From Bacteroidaceae bacterium (GTDB lineage: Bacteria > Bacteroidota > Bacteroidia > Bacteroidales > Bacteroidaceae): a DNA stretch of 64,000 nucleotides. Location of the stretch: positions 1 through 64,000 of the forward strand of contig JAFSAT010000014.1 in the NCBI GenBank assembly GCA_017442185.1. Reading direction: 5' to 3'. The notes beneath the pieces were generated by a model. It made no database searches and was not told where the DNA came from. It saw nothing but the letters and a program-made list of their open reading frames with translations. Shown here in pieces: positions 1-9,496 of the stretch (within the stretch, counting starts at the first letter, position 1; each line of letters opens with the position of its first letter). The position numbers were made by a program, and so were the translations under genes.

Positions 1-34
1 GGCGCACCCCGATTTATCTATATGGGGATTGTTG

Positions 35-2137
35 TTATAGTCTGTCCTCGGGAATGTATGAGTTTACAATGCCGGTGGGTACCATTTCTATATAATCGTG
101 CATACCTTCCATCTTATCATTTTCGTCTACCTGCTTCATGCGGAGCCAATTGTCGTTGCCGCTGAATTTTTGTGTGGTGATGATGTAGCGTATTGCACCG
201 TTGTATGAGCGTGCTGTTTTCTTGGACGAGCCGTCGGTACTTTGGAAATATGCCGTGAAAGTCTCGGGGGCTTTCATATAGCCGTGGTTACGCATTGTCT
301 TGTCGTTTTCCACTCCGTTGTCTTCTGTCTCATCGTCGGCTATATATCCTATACGGGGGTTTGTCGCTGCTATCTTCAAATCAACGGGGATTCCGCATAT
401 TTTGTTGTTTACATAGAATTGTGTGATTGCACGTATGGTTGTTGCTGTGTATCCTATGCGCAATTCGTATGTGCCCTCGGGTACGGGCGGCAGGCGGTAT
501 GAGAAGTCGTATATGTTGTTTGCAATAAACTCGTCACCGAAATATGTGCATCCCCAATAAAAAGGTGCAAGGTAGTGAACGGCACTTGTTGCAGAGTGGT
601 TGATTAGGTTCTCGCAATATCCGTTGGGGATGTTTACGTTGCCGGCTCCGTCAACAGTACTTCCCGATTCCTCTTTTGAACAGTATCGAACATTGTTTGT
701 CATAAGCTCGGGCAGCAGTGCTCCAAAGTCGAATCGCATACGTTCGTTCAATACGTTACCTACCATCTCGTCCTCGTTGTAGATTAAGAGTCCGTCAATC
801 GGGTGTATAGTTCCGTTTAGTGAATTTTGGTCAAAGTCTTTCTGGTCGGGGATGCCGTCTCCGTCATAATCCGCCGGGTTTTGTGTAAATTCGTTTGAGG
901 GTATGATGCGTACATCAAGGTGCTGACGCATGTTGATGTCGCCGGGGATTTGACGGTTTGATGCGTTGAGCCACACGTTGTCTCTCTTGTTCTTATCGTT
1001 GCTGCTAAGGGGCTTTATGGCCTTAATCAGTTGTTTTGTGTGTGATATGTAGTAGTCGGAACGATCCATGTTGTCCATGAATGCCCACTCGCTGTTGTAG
1101 TATGGGCTTTCGCTGTTGCCGTATGAGACATTTTGGAGTACAATCTTGGAGTAGGGAACGTCGCAGTCGAGGAAGTGGTAGCTCAACAGTCTGTTGAGGG
1201 CGTTGTTGGGGTCTTTATAATCATCGCTTGTGCAGTCCTTGTACCAATATTTTGCATATTCTTCAAGATCTTCAACACTCTCAATTCCGTGACCCAAAAT
1301 GTTGTGACCTATTTTCTTGAGTGTTTCGTCTGTCGGAACGAATGCGGTGTATTTATAGTATTTGAATTTTGGATAGCGAGCCTTTTTGGTTCCTTTATAG
1401 TCGAGTGCATCTTCGAGTCCAAGGTCGTAATCAAGGTCTTTGTATTTTTGGAATTGATCAATGAGACCTGTCTTTTTTATGGCGTCGCTGAATATGCTGA
1501 AGTAGTTGTATTTTGCAATAAGCTCGCATATCATGTCGGTCGACTGGTTTACCACCTGATCAACGATATGAATAACTCCGTTCTCTGCCATCTCGTCGCC
1601 TTGTGTGATAAGTGCCTGGTTGTTTACGAGTATTTGGAAGTCTCCGGTAATGCTGTCGTTTTTAAATATTACGCCAAGGTAGCGATTGTTGAAGTTCTGT
1701 GAGGGCAATACTTCGTTGTTGATATTTACAAGTTCGTATTTTGCCGGCAGAAGGTGGGTCTTGGCAATCTCTTGTGCCATTGAGTCGGATAGCTCCTCAA
1801 GGTAGGGAGATCTTATTGCGTGTACTCCCACTTTAACGGAGTCTGCTTCTCCCAAAAGACTGTCATTCAGTTCATACTGCTCTTTCAGGTATCTCTGAAC
1901 GGCTTCGTTGGTGGGGGCAAACAGGGTATATGTACCGTATGTTTCCAATGTACCCATCATTTCGGCCTGTTCATAAATCTTGATGATACTCGAGAACATC
2001 TCTGAACGATTTTCAAGATAGTCGGCAATGGTTTCGTTTGTGAATGTGTAACGATTGCTCTTGTCTATGTCCTCTTCGCAGGCTGCAAGACAAAATGCGC
2101 ATGCTAAAAGCGCACCTTTAAAAACGGATTTTAACAT
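35..2137 (-). CDS. Fasciclin (FAS1) domain surface lipoprotein
   Basis: A 700-residue secreted lipoprotein. The first 20 residues form a signal peptide with lipobox LAAC, and the Cys is followed by EED, an acidic stretch like the export signal of Bacteroides surface lipoproteins. Two FAS1 domains are visible: one at about residues 32-200 (YTLFAPTNEAV near its start, NGVIHIVDQV at its end) and one at about 205-460 (YTAFVPTDETL, closing with NGTIHPIDGLLIY and interrupted by a calcium-type DGDGIPDQKD insert). Residues 460-700 are beta-rich and unassigned. FAS1 domains mediate adhesion or protein contacts. In Bacteroidales such proteins often accompany SusC/SusD-type loci, so partner genes may lie left of the window. 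It has its own promoter and is probably the first gene of a leftward operon. Family assignment is firm; the ligand is unknown. Confidence 0.85.
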   Translation of the reverse strand: MLKSVFKGALLACAFCLAACEEDIDKSNRYTFTNETIADYLENRSEMFSSIIKIYEQAEMMGTLETYGTYTLFAPTNEAVQRYLKEQYELNDSLLGEADSVKVGVHAIRSPYLEELSDSMAQEIAKTHLLPAKYELVNINNEVLPSQNFNNRYLGVIFKNDSITGDFQILVNNQALITQGDEMAENGVIHIVDQVVNQSTDMICELIAKYNYFSIFSDAIKKTGLIDQFQKYKDLDYDLGLEDALDYKGTKKARYPKFKYYKYTAFVPTDETLKKIGHNILGHGIESVEDLEEYAKYWYKDCTSDDYKDPNNALNRLLSYHFLDCDVPYSKIVLQNVSYGNSESPYYNSEWAFMDNMDRSDYYISHTKQLIKAIKPLSSNDKNKRDNVWLNASNRQIPGDINMRQHLDVRIIPSNEFTQNPADYDGDGIPDQKDFDQNSLNGTIHPIDGLLIYNEDEMVGNVLNERMRFDFGALLPELMTNNVRYCSKEESGSTVDGAGNVNIPNGYCENLINHSATSAVHYLAPFYWGCTYFGDEFIANNIYDFSYRLPPVPEGTYELRIGYTATTIRAITQFYVNNKICGIPVDLKIAATNPRIGYIADDETEDNGVENDKTMRNHGYMKAPETFTAYFQSTDGSSKKTARSYNGAIRYIITTQKFSGNDNWLRMKQVDENDKMEGMHDYIEMVPTGIVNSYIPEDRL

Positions 2138-2177
2138 GATTTATTTGTTTTTTATTAAGTTTCTGTTATTTAACCTA

Positions 2178-2210
2178 CAAATGTAATGAGTATTTTTCTT
2201 ATTATGCAAA
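2178..2210 (-). promoter_or_regulatory. Bacteroidetes-type promoter for the fasciclin lipoprotein
   Basis: On the minus strand a TTTG (2210-2207) is followed after 21 bases by TACATTTG (2185-2178), matching the primary sigma factor consensus of Bacteroidetes (-33 TTTG, -7 TAnnTTTG). Transcription would start about 35 bases before the ATG at 2137. Confidence 0.7.
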
Positions 2211-2323
2211 TAAATGTGATTTTTTTTTTGGCTCCATTGGTTAAATCTGTCGTCGATTCCGATTTTGGTGTTTGCGGATGGGTTTGCGGAATGTGTGGTT
2301 ATACAATCTTTAACAATGTATAA

Positions 2324-2355
2324 TTTGTGTAATAATGTCATTTTGGCTATCTTCG
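2324..2355 (+). promoter_or_regulatory. Bacteroidetes-type promoter for the TonB-dependent receptor operon
   Basis: TTTG at 2324-2327, a 20-base spacer, and TATCTTCG at 2348-2355 fit the -33/-7 consensus. It is divergent from the fasciclin gene promoter, so the two units share the 2138-2385 intergenic region. The predicted start of transcription leaves a leader of only about 25 bases before the chosen GTG start. Confidence 0.65.
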
Positions 2356-2385
2356 CGCTTACATTTGAAAAAGTAATAATTAGAC

Positions 2386-4608
2386 GTGTCTTTTTTTTCA
2401 TTGTTTTTATTAATGTTCACTCCCGTACCCGAGCAGTTAGACACGGTGGTGTTGCAGGGGGTTGATATTGTCGCATCCATAAAATCGGATGGCGATGATA
2501 ACAGGAGTGCATATTCTTCAACCAAAATAGGGCGTGTGCAGATTGAAGAACGTCATCTGCAAACCATGAAAGAACTTTCGTCAATAGCACCTAATTTTTA
2601 TCAACCCGATTATGGGTCGCGAATGACCTCCTCCATTTATGTCAGAGGTTTCGGCTCGCGTATCGACCAGCCGGTTGTGGGTCTTAATGTCGACGAAATT
2701 CCGGTGCTCAATAAAAATAACTACGATTTTGATTTTTTTGATATTCAGAGTGTTCAGATAATACGCGGTGCGCAGAGCACGCTATACGGGCGAAACACCG
2801 CAGGTGGCACAATGAACATAACAACAATGTCGCCGCTCACGTTTCAGGGCAAGCGCTTGATGTTGGGTTATGCAAATGGTAACGCATTGCGTCTTAAAGC
2901 ATCGCACTACGAAGCATTGAACGAGCGTTTCGGCTGGTCGGCAAGTGTTAACTATGCACACTCCGACGGCTTCTTCAAAAATAAGGAATTGGGAGATTAT
3001 TGTGACGGAAGCGACAATGTGACAGCGCGTTTGCGTATGCAATATATATCATCGGGTCATTTGAGCTTGGATAATATCCTCACAATAAGCTATGTGGATG
3101 AGGGTGGTTACGCCTATCGTGCATACGATGCTTCTGACGGCACTCTTGCTCCTGTGGCTTATAACGACCCATGCTCGTATCGTCGGCTGAATGTGAGCGA
3201 CGGTTTTGTGGTTAAGCGTTTTTTTGAGGGTTTTACATTATCATCTGTTACGGGCTACAGTTTCACTAACGACCGTATGCGATTAGACAATGACTTTCTT
3301 CCCTTAGACTATTTTATATTGGGGCAGTACCAAAAGGAACATTCTCTTTCGCAGGAATTGGTGATAAAATCATCGGAGGATAAAAAAATCAAATGGCTCG
3401 CAGGGTCTTTCCTATTTTATAAAAACTTAGACCTTGATGCTCCTGTACGTTTCAAAAGGTATGGCATCGACAATTTGATACTCAAGCATGTAAATGACTA
3501 TTACAAAGGCTATCGAATGGAATTTCGCGACGATGTTTTTCCCATTGAAAGTAAGTTTGAAATACCGACATTTGGTGCGGCGCTCTATGCGCAGGCAAAA
3601 TATTCATTAGGTGTTTTTGAACTTTCGGCGGGAATGCGTGTCGATTATGAGCGTTCCATAATGAATTATGACAGCCGTGCAACAATGCACTACAACGTCA
3701 GGGCCGATGCTGTCGATGAGGAGCAATCCGCAGGCGCTATATCCTACAAGGAACATACAACTATATTTGAGGGGCGCGACGATATTGATGCGTTGGAGAT
3801 TCTGCCGCGCTTCTCTATAACCTGCAATCATGAAAGAGGCAATCTCTATGCCACCATCAGCAAAGGATTCAAGGCCGGCGGGTTTAATACTCAAATCTTT
3901 TCCGATATACTGCAGAAGAAACTTACCGACGAGATAACAAACGCATCAAACAATGCCGATGCCTCGGCAACAGTATATAATCCCGAAACAAGTTGGAACT
4001 ACGAGATAGGCACCCATTGGTCGCCACTCGATGATGAGAGCCTTAATATCTCGGCTGCAATATTTTTCATAGATTGCCGCAACCAACAGCTGACGGTGTT
4101 CCCAAAAGGAGAGTCCACCGGACGCATGATGTCGAATGCCGGCAGGTCGCACAGTTACGGCGGCGAACTTTCAGTAAGATACTCCGGCCGACGTTTGGCT
4201 GTTGATGCTTCATACGGATATACGCATGCCACGTTCAGAGAGTATATGAGTGGCGACGATGATTACTCGGGTAATTTCCTGCCGTTTGCTCCGCGCGAGA
4301 CGCTATCGGCTAATATCGCCTACACCCTGCCCGTGCCGGATACTTTTGCCCGTTCACTTGTGTTGAACGTCGGTTGGAATGGTATAGGACGAATATATTG
4401 GAACGAAGAGAATTCCCTCGCACAATCTTTTTACGGTCTTTGGTCGGCCTCGCTCACATGGCAATATTGCAATTTAGGCCTCTCTTTGTGGGGTAAGAAT
4501 CTGCTGAACGAGGATTATGGGACATTCTATTTTAAATCCATCGGCAACCACTTTTTTGCACAAGGAAAACCTTTGCAGGTGGGGTTGTCACTGTATCTTA
4601 ATATGTAA
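2386..4608 (+). CDS. TonB-dependent outer-membrane receptor (not SusC type)
   Basis: A 740-residue TonB-dependent receptor that would import a substrate across the outer membrane using ExbB/ExbD/TonB energy. A TonB-box-like segment (DTVVLQGVD) is near residue 20. The plug domain covers about residues 30-160, with the typical VQIIRGAQSTLYGRNTAGG stretch, and the rest is a beta-barrel with alternating aromatic strands. It lacks the carboxypeptidase-like N-terminal extension of SusC proteins, so it looks more like siderophore, haem, cobalamin or metal receptors. The only in-frame starts are GTG 2386 and ATG 2413, because a stop lies at 2377. GTG gives the short hydrophobic N-terminus MSFFSLFLLMF, an unusually weak signal peptide with no basic residue. 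It is probably co-transcribed with the lipoprotein 21 bases downstream. The substrate cannot be read from the sequence. Confidence 0.88.
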   Translation: MSFFSLFLLMFTPVPEQLDTVVLQGVDIVASIKSDGDDNRSAYSSTKIGRVQIEERHLQTMKELSSIAPNFYQPDYGSRMTSSIYVRGFGSRIDQPVVGLNVDEIPVLNKNNYDFDFFDIQSVQIIRGAQSTLYGRNTAGGTMNITTMSPLTFQGKRLMLGYANGNALRLKASHYEALNERFGWSASVNYAHSDGFFKNKELGDYCDGSDNVTARLRMQYISSGHLSLDNILTISYVDEGGYAYRAYDASDGTLAPVAYNDPCSYRRLNVSDGFVVKRFFEGFTLSSVTGYSFTNDRMRLDNDFLPLDYFILGQYQKEHSLSQELVIKSSEDKKIKWLAGSFLFYKNLDLDAPVRFKRYGIDNLILKHVNDYYKGYRMEFRDDVFPIESKFEIPTFGAALYAQAKYSLGVFELSAGMRVDYERSIMNYDSRATMHYNVRADAVDEEQSAGAISYKEHTTIFEGRDDIDALEILPRFSITCNHERGNLYATISKGFKAGGFNTQIFSDILQKKLTDEITNASNNADASATVYNPETSWNYEIGTHWSPLDDESLNISAAIFFIDCRNQQLTVFPKGESTGRMMSNAGRSHSYGGELSVRYSGRRLAVDASYGYTHATFREYMSGDDDYSGNFLPFAPRETLSANIAYTLPVPDTFARSLVLNVGWNGIGRIYWNEENSLAQSFYGLWSASLTWQYCNLGLSLWGKNLLNEDYGTFYFKSIGNHFFAQGKPLQVGLSLYLNM

Positions 4609-4629
4609 CAATAAGTAAAACTAAAAATC

Positions 4630-5373
4630 ATGAAAAAACTTTTTTTATTGACACTCATGGCAATGCTTGCCTTGCTTCCTTCATGTTCAAGTGATGATGA
4701 CAATAATGTAACCCCTCCCGAGGTAAAAGAACTGCAATGCAATGTTAACGGAATGTTGCCGTTGAGCTTCAATGCTTTTGACAGTTGGGAATTGAAATCC
4801 GATGCTTCGTGGTGTCTTTTATCGGCAGACAGCATAAACTTCTCGCAGAGCGTGAGCGGAGTTGCCGGCAGCGTTGATATAATTATAAAGGTGGCCGACA
4901 ATGTTCCCGACGGTGATTGTGCCGAGCTTACACTCTCAATGGGTGGTGACAGCTTTGTGATTGTAAGAGTGTATGCTGTAAATAAGTCTGCTGTGTTCGC
5001 AGGCTCAATGGATGTGTTGGCAACAGGTTCCACAACCTCATTCTTGTGCGAGAATGTAGAGTGTAAAGTGGCTCTTAATGCCTCCGCTTCGGCACTCGAC
5101 CTTTATATAAGCGGCGCAAAATTTGCTCCTCAAATGCCTACCACCATAAACATACAGCTTCAGGCACTCCCCTGTGCCGTAACAGACGGAGGAGTCTCTT
5201 TCTTTAGCAACGACAGCATCGTTCCCCTGGTACAAATGTTTCAAGATTATTTACCTATGCCGGAATTTATGTTCAGCATGATAGAAGGCTCTGTTGCCGA
5301 CGGAAAATTAAACTTTAATGCCAACATGACACGCGGAATATTTAAATACGAGGGTGATATCATTACCGAGTAA
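4630..5373 (+). CDS. Surface lipoprotein, possibly calycin-like
   Basis: A 247-residue lipoprotein. The signal peptide ends in LLPSC and the Cys is followed by SSDDDNN, which fits the acidic export signal that sends Bacteroides lipoproteins to the cell surface. Residues 30-120 look like a small beta-sandwich of the kind found after the lipobox in BACON-type proteins. Residues 120-247 are beta-rich and end in GIFKYEGDIITE, reminiscent of Bacteroidales calycin-like barrels. It lies 21 bases after the TonB-dependent receptor and 30 bases before the esterase gene, so it is likely in the same operon and may capture ligand for the receptor. The fold is a guess; lipoprotein status is clear. Confidence 0.7.
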   Translation: MKKLFLLTLMAMLALLPSCSSDDDNNVTPPEVKELQCNVNGMLPLSFNAFDSWELKSDASWCLLSADSINFSQSVSGVAGSVDIIIKVADNVPDGDCAELTLSMGGDSFVIVRVYAVNKSAVFAGSMDVLATGSTTSFLCENVECKVALNASASALDLYISGAKFAPQMPTTINIQLQALPCAVTDGGVSFFSNDSIVPLVQMFQDYLPMPEFMFSMIEGSVADGKLNFNANMTRGIFKYEGDIITE

Positions 5374-5403
5374 TTTACAAACATCTTCTTAAATATAAAT
5401 ACT

Positions 5404-7584
5404 ATGGCAAGAAAGATTTTTATTGCTCTGCTTCTTGCTTTTGCAAGTTCGCTGCTTTTTGCGCAGACAAACGGCAAAATACGTGTTGCCTGTATCGGTA
5501 ACAGTGTAACCTATGGCTATACGCATAAGAATCCCGCAGAAACTTCATACCCCTCGCGTCTGCAAGTGCTGCTGGGCGACAATTACGAGGTGCGTAATTT
5601 CGGACATTCAGGCTCCACGTTGCTCAATAAAGGGCACCGTCCATACACCAAGCAAAAAGTCTATTCCGATGCTTTGGCCTTTGCTCCCGATCTTGCCATA
5701 ATACATTTGGGATTGAACGATACCGATCCACGTAACTGGCCAAATTATCGCGATGAATTTGTTACAGACTATCTGGCTCTTATAGATACGCTGCGTGCAA
5801 TAAATCCCGATGTCAAAATATGGATTTGTCGTATGACACCTATTTTCAATCATCACCATCGTTTTAAATCGGGAACAAGAGATTGGTATTGGCAGATACA
5901 GGATGCCATAGAGCATCAGGTGTTGCCGTTGGCGGCGCCGCAATTGCAGGATGCAGCCGACAGTCGCGATAAACTACCACAGGTTCAGTTGATTGATCTT
6001 CAGGCGCCGCTTTATAATCGTCCCGACCTGCTTCACGATTTTCTACACCCCAATCCTCAGGGTGCGCAGATTATTGCGAACACTGTATATTCGGCAATAA
6101 CAGGTGACCATGGAGGGTTGTCGATGCCGGCTATATATACCGATAATATGGTGATACAGCGTGATAAAGGGTTCACCGTATGTGGAAAAGCCAATGCCTG
6201 TGCAAAGGTCAAGGTGCGTCTGGGCAAACAGAAACGTACCGAATATGCCTCTGCCGATGGCTCATGGAGCTGCAAATTTAACCCTTTGAAGGCAGATGGC
6301 AAAGAGTATACACTCACTGTGGAGAGTGATGGCAAGGTGCTCGAATTTAAGAATATCGTGGTGGGCGAGGTGTGGCTTTGCTCGGGACAATCGAATATGG
6401 CATGGATGCTCAAACAAGCCAAAGATGCCGCAGTGCACATAAAAGCCGCCCCCTCAAAATCGGTACGTGTCTACGACATGAAGCCGCGTGTATACACCGA
6501 CAACTACGCTTGGCCCGAGGAAGAACTTGTGAATGTCAATGAACACAATTATTACAAACCGGCTTCGTGGCAGCAGCTGACAGCCGAAAATGCAGCAGAC
6601 TTCTCGGCTGTGGCTTATCACTTCGGAGCTATGCTTGCCGACTCTTTGCAGATTCCCATAGGTCTTATATGCAATGCCGTCGGGGGCACAACCACCGAGG
6701 CTTTCATAGATAGAAAGACATTGGAATTCGACCCGGTGCTTGTGGATATTCTCTATCATTGGCGCGAGAATGACATGGTGCAGGATTGGGTTCGAGGTCG
6801 CGCCTCAAAAAATGTTGAATTAAGCAAGAATCCTTTGCAGCGTCACCCATACGAACCTGCCTATCTCTTTGAAACAGCGATAGAACCGCTCACCTGCTAC
6901 CCCTTAAGAGGTTTCATCTGGTACCAAGGTGAGTCCAATGCACACAATGTAGAACTTTACGACTATATGTTTCCTGTGTTGGTGGATAGCTGGCGCCGTG
7001 CTTGGAATGATAAACAACGCACAGATGGGGATTTGCCATTCTGCTATGTGCAATTGTCGAGCATAAACCGTCCGTCGTGGCCGCACTTCCGCGATATGCA
7101 ACGCCTGCACTCTCTTGATATAGCCGATTGTTATATGGCAGTGTCGAGCGACAAAGGACATCCGACCGATGTGCATCCGACTGATAAACAGCCTGTCGGA
7201 GAGCGTTTGGCCCGTCAGGCTCTGCATAATGTCTATGGCTTTGAACACGTAGTACCCTGTGGCCCTGTGCCTGTGAGCGCCAAGAGCAGCAAAGGGGCAA
7301 TTACCATTACATTTGAGAATGCCGATGGAATGTGTGCCGCCGACGGCTCCGAGATAAGACTTTTTGAAGTTGCATCGGAGGTGGGGGTATACTATCCTGC
7401 CGACGAGGTGAGGATTGACGGCAATAGAGTTGTGGTAAGTTCAAAGAATGTGAAAAATCCCCTTCGTGTACGTTACGCATGGCAGCCGTATACAACAGCC
7501 AATCTTGTAAATGGCGAGGGATTGCCGGCAAGCACATTCTCCTTGGAACTGAATGTCGAGACAGGAGAGTTAAACAGCTTCTAA
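5404..7584 (+). CDS. Secreted double esterase: GDSL-like SGNH plus sialate O-acetylesterase domains
   Basis: A 726-residue exported protein with a signal peptide ending near residue 20 (LLFAQ). It carries two SGNH-fold hydrolase domains. The first, about residues 25-235, has the block I nucleophile in IGNSVTYG (Ser34), the Asn block in HLGLNDTDP and the catalytic Asp/His in DFLHPNPQGAQ. The second, about 245-720, matches the sialate 9-O-acetylesterase family, with nucleophile motif CSGQSNMAW near residue 330, WYQGESN, and a distal HPTDKQPVGE carrying Asp/His. Both domains look catalytically complete. Such enzymes remove acetyl groups from sialic acid or plant polysaccharides; pairing two in one chain suggests different acetyl positions. 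It is 27 bases upstream of a GH123-like gene, which points to host-type glycans. The last codons coincide with a copy of the R1 repeat arm. Confidence 0.85.
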   Translation: MARKIFIALLLAFASSLLFAQTNGKIRVACIGNSVTYGYTHKNPAETSYPSRLQVLLGDNYEVRNFGHSGSTLLNKGHRPYTKQKVYSDALAFAPDLAIIHLGLNDTDPRNWPNYRDEFVTDYLALIDTLRAINPDVKIWICRMTPIFNHHHRFKSGTRDWYWQIQDAIEHQVLPLAAPQLQDAADSRDKLPQVQLIDLQAPLYNRPDLLHDFLHPNPQGAQIIANTVYSAITGDHGGLSMPAIYTDNMVIQRDKGFTVCGKANACAKVKVRLGKQKRTEYASADGSWSCKFNPLKADGKEYTLTVESDGKVLEFKNIVVGEVWLCSGQSNMAWMLKQAKDAAVHIKAAPSKSVRVYDMKPRVYTDNYAWPEEELVNVNEHNYYKPASWQQLTAENAADFSAVAYHFGAMLADSLQIPIGLICNAVGGTTTEAFIDRKTLEFDPVLVDILYHWRENDMVQDWVRGRASKNVELSKNPLQRHPYEPAYLFETAIEPLTCYPLRGFIWYQGESNAHNVELYDYMFPVLVDSWRRAWNDKQRTDGDLPFCYVQLSSINRPSWPHFRDMQRLHSLDIADCYMAVSSDKGHPTDVHPTDKQPVGERLARQALHNVYGFEHVVPCGPVPVSAKSSKGAITITFENADGMCAADGSEIRLFEVASEVGVYYPADEVRIDGNRVVVSSKNVKNPLRVRYAWQPYTTANLVNGEGLPASTFSLELNVETGELNSF

Positions 7585-7611
7585 ACATAAACCTAAATAA
7601 AAAGTATTATT

Positions 7612-9267
7612 ATGAAAACTTTTCTTATTGCCATTGTTGCAGCTATGTGTGCTGCACCTGCTTATGCTCAGGTATCAGCAAAATGGGGAACAACAGACGT
7701 ACGTTACCCCGTAGAGGCAGGCGTGGAGATTAAAAGCGCATCTGTAAACAGTGCGGCAGCCTGGCGCGGAGAGCGTGTCAATTTTCAATTGTTGGTGAGC
7801 AACGGTGCAGCAGATACCGAGGCGCGATACACTTTCGGCAGTCTTAGATGTGGTAACAGTGTCATCCCTGCAACCAATGTAACAGGTGGCTTTGTGCAAC
7901 CTGTGATTACCGATAAATTCACAGGCTGCGGACGTCATGCTGTGGATGCTTATGGCGAGAACCTCTCGACCGACCGTATTACAGGCGACAGCGTCACACT
8001 CTTGTCTGCTAACACCTCACGCGGCTTGTGGCTCACCGTGCAGATTCCGCAAGATGCTGCACCGGGTACATATAAAGGCAGCGTCACGGTAACAACGGCC
8101 GACAAGACCATCAAGCGCAACTACACTGTAAAGGTGCTTAATCGTACGCTCCCCACACCGTCGGAGTGGCGCTTCCATCTCGACTTTTGGCAGAATCCCT
8201 ATGCGGTGGCTCGTGTGCATAATGTGGAACTATGGTCGCCCGAGCACTTCAACCTGTTGCGTCCTTATATGAAAAAGCTGGCAGCAGCAGGGCAAAAAGT
8301 GATAACAGCAACGCTCACACACAAGCCTTGGAACGGACAAACATACGACCCCTTCGGCAGCATGGTCACATGGGTGCGCAAGGCCGACGGCAGTTGGTGG
8401 TACGACTTTACAATATTTGACCGTTGGGTGGAATTCATGATGGACTGTGGTATAACAAAGGAGATAACCTGCTTCTCGATGATTCCTTGGAATCTGTCGT
8501 TCCGCTACTATGATCAGGCATCCGACAGTCACAAAGAGATGAAGTGTGCCCCCGGAGAAGCAAAATATGCAGAATTTTGGGGAGGAATGTTAAAGGCATT
8601 CTCGGCACATCTTAAAGAGAAGGGATGGTTCGATAAAACCTTTATCTCAATGGACGAGCGCAGTCTCTCACAGATGCAGGCTGCCATAAAGGTTATAAAA
8701 GAGTATGCTCCCGGAATGAAGATTTCAATGGCCGGAAACTATCACCCCGAGATTGAATCTGATATATTCGATTATTGCCTTGATATAGAGGCTTATAAGC
8801 ACTACACTCCCGAGCTTTTGGCACGCCGCAGGGCCGAGGGTAAAGTTTCGACATATTACACCTGCTGCTCGGCTGAATATCCCAACCTATTTACATTTAC
8901 CAACCCCGCCGATGGAGAATTTATAGCCCTTGAAGCACTTGTGCGCAATCTCGACGGTTATCTGCGCTGGGCATACAACAGTTGGACGGTGGAGCCTGAA
9001 AAAGACTCACGCTTCACTGCATGGCCGGCCGGTGATACATACGTTGTTTATCCCTTCAGCCTAAGCTCGGTACGTTGGGAACGTCTTGTGCAGGGTATTC
9101 AACAGTTCGAGAAGTATAAGATTTTGATGGATGAGGCTCAAAAGAGTGGTAACAAGAGTCGCGTTGCCCGTCTGGAAAAACTTCTTAAAGGCATCGACAT
9201 TACCAAAATTGCAGAGGAGAGTGAACGCATGGTGAACGACTTCCGCAACGGACTTAATAAATTATAA
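7612..9267 (+). CDS. DUF4091 / GH123-like glycoside hydrolase
   Basis: A 551-residue secreted protein with a signal peptide ending in AYAQ. Residues 25-185 form an N-terminal beta-sandwich ending in KVLNRTLPTPSEW. Residues 190-480 form a barrel with the DUF4091 hallmarks, including HLDFWQNPYAVAR and the paired acidic residues in FISMDERSL near residue 347. GH123 enzymes are beta-N-acetylgalactosaminidases that act by substrate assistance with such an Asp-Glu pair, so an exo-hexosaminidase role is plausible, but many DUF4091 proteins have no known substrate. The C-terminal 60 residues are helical. It is the last gene of the likely operon 2386-9267. Its product could trim amino sugars exposed by the upstream deacetylase. 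Confidence 0.8.
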   Translation: MKTFLIAIVAAMCAAPAYAQVSAKWGTTDVRYPVEAGVEIKSASVNSAAAWRGERVNFQLLVSNGAADTEARYTFGSLRCGNSVIPATNVTGGFVQPVITDKFTGCGRHAVDAYGENLSTDRITGDSVTLLSANTSRGLWLTVQIPQDAAPGTYKGSVTVTTADKTIKRNYTVKVLNRTLPTPSEWRFHLDFWQNPYAVARVHNVELWSPEHFNLLRPYMKKLAAAGQKVITATLTHKPWNGQTYDPFGSMVTWVRKADGSWWYDFTIFDRWVEFMMDCGITKEITCFSMIPWNLSFRYYDQASDSHKEMKCAPGEAKYAEFWGGMLKAFSAHLKEKGWFDKTFISMDERSLSQMQAAIKVIKEYAPGMKISMAGNYHPEIESDIFDYCLDIEAYKHYTPELLARRRAEGKVSTYYTCCSAEYPNLFTFTNPADGEFIALEALVRNLDGYLRWAYNSWTVEPEKDSRFTAWPAGDTYVVYPFSLSSVRWERLVQGIQQFEKYKILMDEAQKSGNKSRVARLEKLLKGIDITKIAEESERMVNDFRNGLNKL

Positions 9268-9424
9268 TAAAAAATGATTGTATAATTTTGAGTAAGAAGA
9301 TGACTGAAAAGTGTGTTTCAGCGTTACGCTTGCTTTCAAAATCCTCATTTACGGTAAGTGTGCTCCGATTTTTCAGGCTTCGCAAGCCTTGAACTACATC
9401 TTTTTATTAATCTTTTACAAGTAT

Positions 9425-9457
9425 GAGGCTGCTAAAAAATGATTTTTAGTCAGCCTC
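9425..9457 (+). terminator. Intrinsic terminator after the GH123-like gene
   Basis: GAGGCTG plus CTAAAAA pairs with TTTTTAG plus CAGCCTC around an ATGA loop, with a single bulged T, followed by a T-rich tail. It closes the operon that ends at 9267. The rest of the 9268-9580 gap holds only AT-rich sequence and the next promoter. Confidence 0.65.
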
Positions 9458-9496
9458 TGTTTATTTCTACTAAAAGTTATAAATTTAAGCAACTTA

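Noticed and set aside
2141-2401. Minus-strand open frame in the divergent intergenic region
   Set aside because: The translation is AT-driven Lys/Asn-rich sequence with no homology signal, and the region is occupied by two opposing promoters.
5500-5520. GNS instead of GDS in the first SGNH domain as a sign of inactivation
   Set aside because: The nucleophile Ser and the other catalytic blocks are present, and Asn is a tolerated variant in SGNH hydrolases.
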